64,000 nt of DNA from Algoriphagus aquaeductus (lineage in GTDB: Bacteria; Bacteroidota; Bacteroidia; Cytophagales; Cyclobacteriaceae). The DNA lies in assembly GCF_003253485.1 (NCBI RefSeq), contig NZ_QKTX01000002.1, forward strand, positions 124,001 through 188,000, in the 5' to 3' direction. Each line of letters starts with the position of its first letter. The stretch's first letter is position 1. Shown here piece by piece: positions 58,599 to 64,000 of this stretch. A model generated the notes under the pieces. That model saw only the letters and a program-made list of their open reading frames with translations, had not been told where the DNA came from and ran no database searches. A program made the position numbers and the translations under genes.

Positions 58599-60668
58599 AT
58601 GAGAAAGATCCTTTTTGCCTCCATCTTGATTCTGTTGGCAATGCAGGTCAAGGCACAATCCGTGGCCGATTACATTTCTGCTCCTTTTCCCACTTACATG
58701 ACTGCTGCTCCCGATGGAAAAGCAGTGGCTTGGGTGTTCAATGATAAAGGCGAACGAAATGTTTTCTACGCCAAAGCACCTGACTACGAAGCTAAAAAAC
58801 TGACAGAATATAAAGGAGACATCGGGGTGGATCTTGGCCCTGTGGTTTTTTCTCCGGATGGAAAAACCCTGCTTTTCGTCCGTGGCAATGGAAGGAATTC
58901 AAGCGGCCAGCCTGCCAATCCGGCACAATTGCAGGAAAATACGGATAAGAAGATTTTCAAATTGGATTTGGAAAGCGGAAAGTCCAGCTGGTTCGCTCCC
59001 GGGACTTCGCCTGTTTTCAGCCCAAATGGAGAACAAGTCGCTTATTTGATTGGAGGTTCGGTTTATCTCAAAGCAAGCTCAGATACCACTGATTCCGTCA
59101 AGCAACTTTTCACCGCGAGAGGCAGTGCTTCCATGCTCTCATTTTCTCCGGATGGAAAATACCTCGCCTTTGTTTCGGGACGAGGTGACCATTCCTTTGT
59201 GGGTATTTGGGATTTGGAGAAAAAGGAATTGAAATATCCCGAAGCGAGTCTTGATTTTGATTCTTATCCGACCTGGAGCCCTGACGGGAAAAAACTGGCC
59301 TACCTCAGAATTCCAAACATTTTAAATCTTTTGCCTTTCACCTCCATCAAAGAAGCCAATCCTTGGAGCATTCGGGTTTTGGATATTGCGACCATGAAAG
59401 CCGAGGAAGTTTGGAAAGCAGATCCGGGTCGGGGTTCAGTCATGGTAGATGATTTACCGGCCATCAGCGAACGCCTTTGGTGGACCCCAAACGGTTCTTT
59501 GGTTTTTCCTTGGGAAAAGAACAATTGGATGCAACTCTATGCGATCAATCCTCAAACAAAGGCAGTACGTCACCTAACTCCCGGCGAAGGACAAGTGGAA
59601 TGGGTGCAAAGCTCCTTTACCAAAAACGAACTCTTAGTAACCCATAATATGGGTAACATCGACCGAAGACAGGTTTCCCGACTGGACTTATCCACATTTG
59701 ACCTGCAACTCCTATCCGATCCGCAAACCATCAATTGGGCTCCGGTGCGGGTAGAAAATGGATTGGCTTGGCTGGAATCCAACTGGAACCGCCCTGGTTG
59801 GCCGATGATCCAAACGGATGGAAAAAAGAAGATGCTGGCGGAATCTTATTTTCCTACCAATTTCCCCAAAACGCTCAGCAAACCCGAACCGGTGAAAATC
59901 AAGGCAAAAGACGGTTTTGAAACGTCTGCCCAACTTTTCCTTCCAGCCAATTACGATCCCAAAAAGAAATATCCGGCAGTCATCTTTATCCATGGAGGCA
60001 GTAGAAGACAAATGCTCTTGGGCTACAATTATGGGCTTTACTATTCGCATACCTATGGCGCACAGCAGTTTTTCGCTTCTCAGGGCTACATCGCTTTGAC
60101 CATCAATTACCGCAGCGGGATCGGCTATGGAATGGATTTCCGGGAGGAGGAAAATTACGGGGCCGGAGGTGCCAGCGAAGTGCAGGACGTGTTGGCTGCT
60201 GCAGATTTTCTGGCAGCCCGATCGGATGTCGATCCGTCAAGAATTGCACCTTGGGGAGGAAGCTATGGAGGCTATCTGACAGCGCATGCCCTTTCTCAGG
60301 CCCCTGAGAAATTCCATGTAGGTGTGGATATCCATGGCGTACACAATTGGAACAATGACATTCCCGTTTTTGCCCCTTGGTATGCTCCGGAGAAGTTCCC
60401 AAAAATGGCCGAACTCGCATTCAAATCTTCCCCTATGGCCTATGTGGATAAGTGGGTAGATCCGGTACTCTTAATCCATGGAGACGATGATCGGAATGTG
60501 CTCTTTTCGGAAAGCGTAGAGTTGGCTGAAGTGCTTCGTAAACAGGGAGTTGAAGTCGAGCAATTGGTCTTTCCGGACGAGGTACATGCTTTCCTTTTAC
60601 ACCAAAATTGGGTGAAAGCTTTTGATGCCACTTACCAATTCATAACAAAACATTCTTTGGCGAAATAG
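58599..60668 (+). CDS. secreted S9-family serine peptidase (dipeptidyl/acylaminoacyl-peptidase type)
   Basis: A 689-residue protein. I chose ATG 58599, which gives MRKILFASILILLAMQVKAQS, a signal peptide; the frame is open 15 codons further up. An N-terminal propeller (residues about 30-380) with VVFSPDGKTLLFVRG and LSFSPDGKYLAFVSG repeats precedes an alpha/beta hydrolase. The nucleophile is S555 in WGGSYGGYLTA, the aspartate D631 in HGDDDRNV and the histidine in DEVHAFLL. It likely cuts dipeptides or blocked residues from peptides in the periplasm. Confidence 0.92.
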   Translation: MRKILFASILILLAMQVKAQSVADYISAPFPTYMTAAPDGKAVAWVFNDKGERNVFYAKAPDYEAKKLTEYKGDIGVDLGPVVFSPDGKTLLFVRGNGRNSSGQPANPAQLQENTDKKIFKLDLESGKSSWFAPGTSPVFSPNGEQVAYLIGGSVYLKASSDTTDSVKQLFTARGSASMLSFSPDGKYLAFVSGRGDHSFVGIWDLEKKELKYPEASLDFDSYPTWSPDGKKLAYLRIPNILNLLPFTSIKEANPWSIRVLDIATMKAEEVWKADPGRGSVMVDDLPAISERLWWTPNGSLVFPWEKNNWMQLYAINPQTKAVRHLTPGEGQVEWVQSSFTKNELLVTHNMGNIDRRQVSRLDLSTFDLQLLSDPQTINWAPVRVENGLAWLESNWNRPGWPMIQTDGKKKMLAESYFPTNFPKTLSKPEPVKIKAKDGFETSAQLFLPANYDPKKKYPAVIFIHGGSRRQMLLGYNYGLYYSHTYGAQQFFASQGYIALTINYRSGIGYGMDFREEENYGAGGASEVQDVLAAADFLAARSDVDPSRIAPWGGSYGGYLTAHALSQAPEKFHVGVDIHGVHNWNNDIPVFAPWYAPEKFPKMAELAFKSSPMAYVDKWVDPVLLIHGDDDRNVLFSESVELAEVLRKQGVEVEQLVFPDEVHAFLLHQNWVKAFDATYQFITKHSLAK

Positions 60669-60670
60669 GA

Positions 60671-60703
60671 AGGTTATCCACATAAATTTTATGTGGATAA
60701 CCT
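60671..60703. repeat. 33-bp perfect palindrome made of two facing TTATCCACA words
   Basis: AGGTTATCCACATAAA, central T, TTTATGTGGATAACCT form a perfect palindrome between the convergent S9 peptidase and GH43 genes. It holds two exact TTATCCACA 9-mers (60674-60682; reverse 60692-60700), the consensus DnaA box. It can form a 16-bp hairpin, so a bidirectional terminator role is equally possible. Confidence 0.75.
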
Positions 60704-60728
60704 GCAATTCTCAAGTAATAAAGACTTA

Positions 60729-62273
60729 TTAATAGGAGATTTTTACGGCTTGAAAATGCCCATAAGAATCCGATGGCCCTTTTGAGACAAGTCCCAATCT
60801 AAATCCCATTCCCCAGGGAACGAGATGTCGGGTATCCTGCTCCTGTCCAAAATCCTGTAGTTTCCCGTTAACCTCAACTTTTGCCTGCATGCGATACCCG
60901 TCCTGGATTTGAAGCACCAACCTGACTGGATTTGCTGAGACTTCCTGAATATGGATTTCTCTTCTCTCCCGGTCAATGCTTTCCCAAAGTGTCAGTTTAT
61001 TACCAACCACCGAAATCCCAATTCCAGCCACAGGAGCACCAAATCGATTGGATGCTCCACCAATCAAGGCCAAGCCCGCTTCTGCTTTTGGGTCAGAAGT
61101 GAGAACCGCCTCGTACTGATAATCGAGAGATTTGGTTCCCTGAACAAGCAATGTACCCAAGGCTTCATTTTCCTCTGATGCTTGGAGATGCAAGCCATTT
61201 TGATCCGTTCTGTGCTTGATTTTCTGCGTCACTCTCCATTGCCAGATGGGATCCAGGCCCTTGGAAAAATCATCCCTAAAATCCAGGGAACTCGCAGCTT
61301 TATCATAGCCAGCCTCATCGGTCAAAATCGGCCATAAGTCCTCGGTCCAATGGATTTTTTCCAAAACCCCCTGCCTACCCACGTACACGCTTCCTTCAGT
61401 ATTGTAGGCATGATAAAGCATATAGAATTCCTTATCGTTTTCTATCACAGTCCCGTGACCGGGACATTTCCAGTGGGCATTATCCACTTGAATCGGATTG
61501 CGTTCATACTTTTCCCAAGGACCTAAAAGCGACTTGCTTCTTGCTACGCCTGTGACATAATCACAGTCAATTTCGCAACAACCCCGAGCTGAATAGGTGG
61601 CGTAGAAATAACCGTTTTTGCAAAAAATCGCCACTCCTTCCACCAGATTCCCCTCCCAATCTTGATCATTTTCGAAAAGCAATGTTTTTTCACCCAAAAG
61701 TTGGGTTCGGTCTTCATTGATTTCCTGGGCCCATATCGGTGTCTTTTTTCCCCGGCTATTTCCATCTTCCTTCCAAAGGAGATACAGCTTTCCGTTTTCG
61801 TCTCTGGTCTCAAAGGCATCAATGGAGCCAAGTTCCTGTGCCACCAAAGGACCATGATCCCGGAATTTTCCCTCGGGAGAATCGGCACTTGCCACGGCTA
61901 CACTGAGCCGATTGGAAGATTTGTCCCGGGCAGTGTAATAGGCATAAATCTTTCCTTTCTTTTCATCATAGGAAAGCTCGGGTGCCCAAAAGTTGTTTTT
62001 GGCCCAGTCGGGAGCCCCATCCGGAAAAACGTAGTTCACCACCTCCCAACGGATCAAGTCATTGGACTTAAAGATGGGAAAAAGCGGCGCCCATTCGTTG
62101 GAAGTGGCGGATGCATAATAATATTCTCCTACCCTGATCAAAGTGGGATCCGGCCTGTCGCCCGGCAAAACGGGATTTTGGATAACCAGGCTTTGGGAAA
62201 ATACCGGTGTCCAGCTCAAAGTCATCAAAAGCAAGAGTAAAAAGGCTAAAGAAGGTTTCTTAGTCATAATCAT
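60729..62273 (-). CDS. GH43-family glycoside hydrolase with C-terminal jelly-roll domain
   Basis: A 514-residue secreted protein (signal within the first 26 residues, ending FSQS; ATG 62267 is an equally good start). The five-bladed propeller of family GH43 begins NPVLPGDRPDPTLIRVGEYYYASATSNEW (base aspartate in RPDPT), with NFWAPELSY and, later, VEGVAIF-type strands and CPGHGTVIEN. The C-terminal approximately 180 residues (SLDFRDDFSKGLDPIWQWRVTQKIKHRT...) form a separate beta-sandwich domain of DUF1349/laminin-G type. Expected activity is against arabinan, xylan or arabinoxylan side chains. Confidence 0.88.
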   Translation of the reverse strand: MIMTKKPSLAFLLLLLMTLSWTPVFSQSLVIQNPVLPGDRPDPTLIRVGEYYYASATSNEWAPLFPIFKSNDLIRWEVVNYVFPDGAPDWAKNNFWAPELSYDEKKGKIYAYYTARDKSSNRLSVAVASADSPEGKFRDHGPLVAQELGSIDAFETRDENGKLYLLWKEDGNSRGKKTPIWAQEINEDRTQLLGEKTLLFENDQDWEGNLVEGVAIFCKNGYFYATYSARGCCEIDCDYVTGVARSKSLLGPWEKYERNPIQVDNAHWKCPGHGTVIENDKEFYMLYHAYNTEGSVYVGRQGVLEKIHWTEDLWPILTDEAGYDKAASSLDFRDDFSKGLDPIWQWRVTQKIKHRTDQNGLHLQASEENEALGTLLVQGTKSLDYQYEAVLTSDPKAEAGLALIGGASNRFGAPVAGIGISVVGNKLTLWESIDRERREIHIQEVSANPVRLVLQIQDGYRMQAKVEVNGKLQDFGQEQDTRHLVPWGMGFRLGLVSKGPSDSYGHFQAVKISY

Positions 62274-62344
62274 GTAGTATTCATTTTTGAAGCTTAATCC
62301 AGGCCGTGATCTGAAAACGGTTTACCCGTGGAGATTCGGATTTA

Positions 62345-63388
62345 TTAAAAAACTGGTGCAGACCGTCTACCGGTACTTGGTTCCAGTTTTTCCACAAAGG
62401 GCCAGCCTTCTTTCCAACGCAAAAGATCCAGAAACAAAGCCCTGCGGTTTGTCCCGTTTGCAAGCTTGGGTTTGCTGAGCTCCATGCCATGGTAAAGAAT
62501 CCAACTATTCCCCGCCTTATCTGTAATTATTTCCGCATTATGCCCTGGACCGGCCACACCGGTTACTTGGGAATTTCCATGTAAAACCAGTTCCCCTGAC
62601 TTGCCATCCATCAGAGGGTTTCCCGCCGAATCCAAATAAGGTCCCAAAAGTGATTTAGATCTCCCTACCAGAACTCGATAGGTACTTTTTTCTCCCTCGC
62701 AGCAGGTTCCGGCAGATCCAAAAAGATAGTAGAATCCTTGCCGAAAGTGGATATACGCTGCCTCCAAATGATTCCCGGCCAGCTGAACCTTTGGACCCTG
62801 AGCCTTTGTCCCCTCCGGATTCAATTCAGTAAGGAACAAACCATGAAAACTTCCCCAAATCAAGTATTTTTTCCCGTCTTCTTCCCAGTAAAAAGGATCT
62901 ATGGAATTGGCAACTCCAATCTCCTGAGAATCAAAAACGGATCCCAAATCCTCGAATGGACCTTCTGGACTTTTTGCTTTAGCAACCCCGATTCCCGGAT
63001 TGGGATCACCCCAAGTAGAAAAGGAATAATACATCACAAAGCTTCCGTCTACCTCAGTCACATCCGGAGCCCAGATTCCTCCTTTCGGCTTCCAATTCGG
63101 CTTTTTTTCAAAGGCATCTCTGACAAACTCCCAATGGACCAAATCCCTGGATCTGATGATCGGCACCAGATGATACCCACCTTCTTCGCCCCAATTATCC
63201 TCTGTCCCGTATGCATAGAAATATTCCCCAAATCTCAGCACTGAAGGATCTGCCAAAACAGGTTCAAACACAGGATTTTGGAAAAAGGCGGTATCTGAAG
63301 GAATCAGCGTTTTTGATTCCAAAAGTGAAGTCCCGGGACTTTGATAATTCAGAAACAGTGAAAGATAAAATACAGGCAAATGCAGCAT
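62345..63388 (-). CDS. GH43-family glycoside hydrolase (arabinanase-like)
   Basis: A 347-residue protein with a signal-like hydrophobic start (MLHLPVFYLSLFLNYQSPG). The GH43 five-bladed propeller is complete: PVLADPSVLRFGEYFYAYGTEDNW with the base aspartate, the pKa-modulating aspartate in GVANSIDPFYWEEDGKKYLIWG, glutamate in HLEAAYIHFRQGFYYLFGSAG and GPGHNAEII with the metal histidine. The absence of an accessory domain and short length resemble endo-arabinanases. It is 71 bp upstream of the second GH43 gene, so they form a small carbohydrate locus; no SusC/SusD pair is visible. Confidence 0.88.
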   Translation of the reverse strand: MLHLPVFYLSLFLNYQSPGTSLLESKTLIPSDTAFFQNPVFEPVLADPSVLRFGEYFYAYGTEDNWGEEGGYHLVPIIRSRDLVHWEFVRDAFEKKPNWKPKGGIWAPDVTEVDGSFVMYYSFSTWGDPNPGIGVAKAKSPEGPFEDLGSVFDSQEIGVANSIDPFYWEEDGKKYLIWGSFHGLFLTELNPEGTKAQGPKVQLAGNHLEAAYIHFRQGFYYLFGSAGTCCEGEKSTYRVLVGRSKSLLGPYLDSAGNPLMDGKSGELVLHGNSQVTGVAGPGHNAEIITDKAGNSWILYHGMELSKPKLANGTNRRALFLDLLRWKEGWPFVEKLEPSTGRRSAPVF

Positions 63389-63554
63389 GGCAAAGGATCG
63401 AAAGAGGTATTGAGTCAGTGAGGCAAAGTCAATAATTCGGACTTTTCTTCCATTTTGTATTATCTAATAAGGAATAAGGAAAATCCCACCTAAACTCAAT
63501 CTAAGAAGAATCTGCTTTTTCCCTCAAAAAAATCAACGATTGGCAAATCTTGAT

Positions 63555-64000
63555 TCAACTTTGGGATTCAATTTTTTTCAGGGCCGTCAAAGCCATTTTC
63601 ATCCTTGCCTCCCGATTCCCGGAAACTGTCCAAAAAGGAAAACCGCTTTCCTGTGCTAGTTTTAAATATTTCTCAAAAAAATACTTTCGCATTTCTAATT
63701 CCGGATATTCCCGCAGCGGATCGGGCTCCCAAGGCAAATCGGTATCTGTCAACAAAATCAAATCATAGGTTCGGCGATTGATTTCTCCCAATACCCAAGG
63801 GTCTGTCTTCCCAAACCGATGCTCCGACCATATATGGATAACTCGTAGATCTGTGTCGCAAAAAAGAAAGTTCTTGGCCTTTTCGGCCTGTTGATCCTCA
63901 AGCAATACCTGGCCTTTTCCGATTTCTACCAGATCTTCAAATCGATAAGGTCGGTCTATTTTTTCCAAATATTCCCGGGCAAACTCAGGTACCCAAGGTT
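63555..64000 (-). CDS. NadR-like AAA ATPase, 3' part only (cut by the window edge)
   Basis: The frame continues through the right edge of the window: before the TTG at 63968 there is in-frame PWVPEFAREYLEK with no stop, so the gene starts outside. The sequence VPEFAREYLEKIDRPY followed by FLFCDTDLRVIHIWSEHRFGK and YDLILLTDTDLPWEPDPLREYPE matches the AAA_28/NadR nicotinamide-riboside-kinase-like P-loop family. The P-loop itself is beyond the edge. Function by homology is NAD-linked nucleoside phosphorylation, which is inference. Confidence 0.8.
   Translation of the reverse strand, partial: PWVPEFAREYLEKIDRPYRFEDLVEIGKGQVLLEDQQAEKAKNFLFCDTDLRVIHIWSEHRFGKTDPWVLGEINRRTYDLILLTDTDLPWEPDPLREYPELEMRKYFFEKYLKLAQESGFPFWTVSGNREARMKMALTALKKIESQS

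Noticed and set aside
8503..60700. The many DnaA-box-like words as evidence of the replication origin
   Set aside because: They are spread through coding sequence over more than 50 kb; there is no dnaA, dnaN or gidA gene and no compact AT-rich box cluster, so no oriC was called.

Overview
The window looks like chromosome from a member of the Bacteroidota, most likely a Cytophagales / Cyclobacteriaceae (Algoriphagus-like) bacterium. The reasons are a TonB-dependent receptor with an N-terminal carboxypeptidase-like domain, families largely confined to or enriched in Bacteroidota (DUF5916, tandem DUF4221-like lipoproteins, a two-component-regulator-propeller hybrid kinase), Bacteroidota-type promoters (TTTG/TTGG - about 19-20 bp - TAnnTTTG), scarce Shine-Dalgarno sequences, and many lipoproteins and secreted hydrolases. 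No rRNA, tRNA, CRISPR array, prophage or intact insertion sequence was seen.

Layout. 0-9 kb: a CLC anion transporter, an SDR epimerase, three tandem tiny PLDc_N membrane proteins (the third too short for most gene callers), a secreted M14 peptidase, a secreted amidohydrolase, a membrane LytTR regulator and a dioxygenase-like/YceI lipoprotein pair. 9-11 kb: a Fic protein behind an array of helically phased CTTTACA/TGTAAAG sites, the gene being bracketed by a 53-bp exact direct repeat. 11-15 kb: a TPP-riboswitch-controlled TonB receptor, an FAH-fold enzyme and YjbQ. 15-29 kb: a DUF5916 outer-membrane protein, a six-hairpin glycosidase, cryptochrome DASH, DinD, a class-A-beta-lactamase-like lipoprotein overlapping an AONS-like PLP enzyme, a VOC protein, patatin, methyltransferase, TRIC channel, YitT and HD proteins. 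29-35 kb: five tandem DUF4221-like propeller lipoproteins. 35-42 kb: a complete six-gene ebo cluster (eboA-B-C-D-E-F). 42-48 kb: an acetyltransferase, hicAB with a palindromic operator, a secreted M28 peptidase, a MITE-like element and a PKD/beta-helix lipoprotein. 48-57 kb: an ECF-type sigma factor, a NarL-type response regulator with a large propeller histidine kinase, an SDR, a DHFR-like protein, small membrane and secreted proteins, an exported Rid protein and a cytochrome c. 57-64 kb: an alkaline-phosphatase-superfamily phosphodiesterase, an S9 peptidase, two GH43 glycosidases and the 3' part of a NadR-like ATPase cut by the window edge.

How the genes fit together. Most of the window serves an aerobic polymer-degrading lifestyle: periplasmic peptidases (M14, M28, S9) and glycosidases (six-hairpin, two GH43). 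Thiamine acquisition appears through the riboswitch-controlled receptor. The ebo cluster is the standout metabolic locus: in other bacteria this gene set is tied to handling a specialised metabolite precursor and its movement to the periplasm, but no obvious partner biosynthetic genes are present here.

Beyond genes, the 9-mer TTATCCACA occurs at least 21 times in the 64 kb (about 0.5 expected at equal base frequencies), in several reading frames and both orientations. Several families of intergenic palindromes also recur. All family assignments come from reading the sequence only; no database search was possible.
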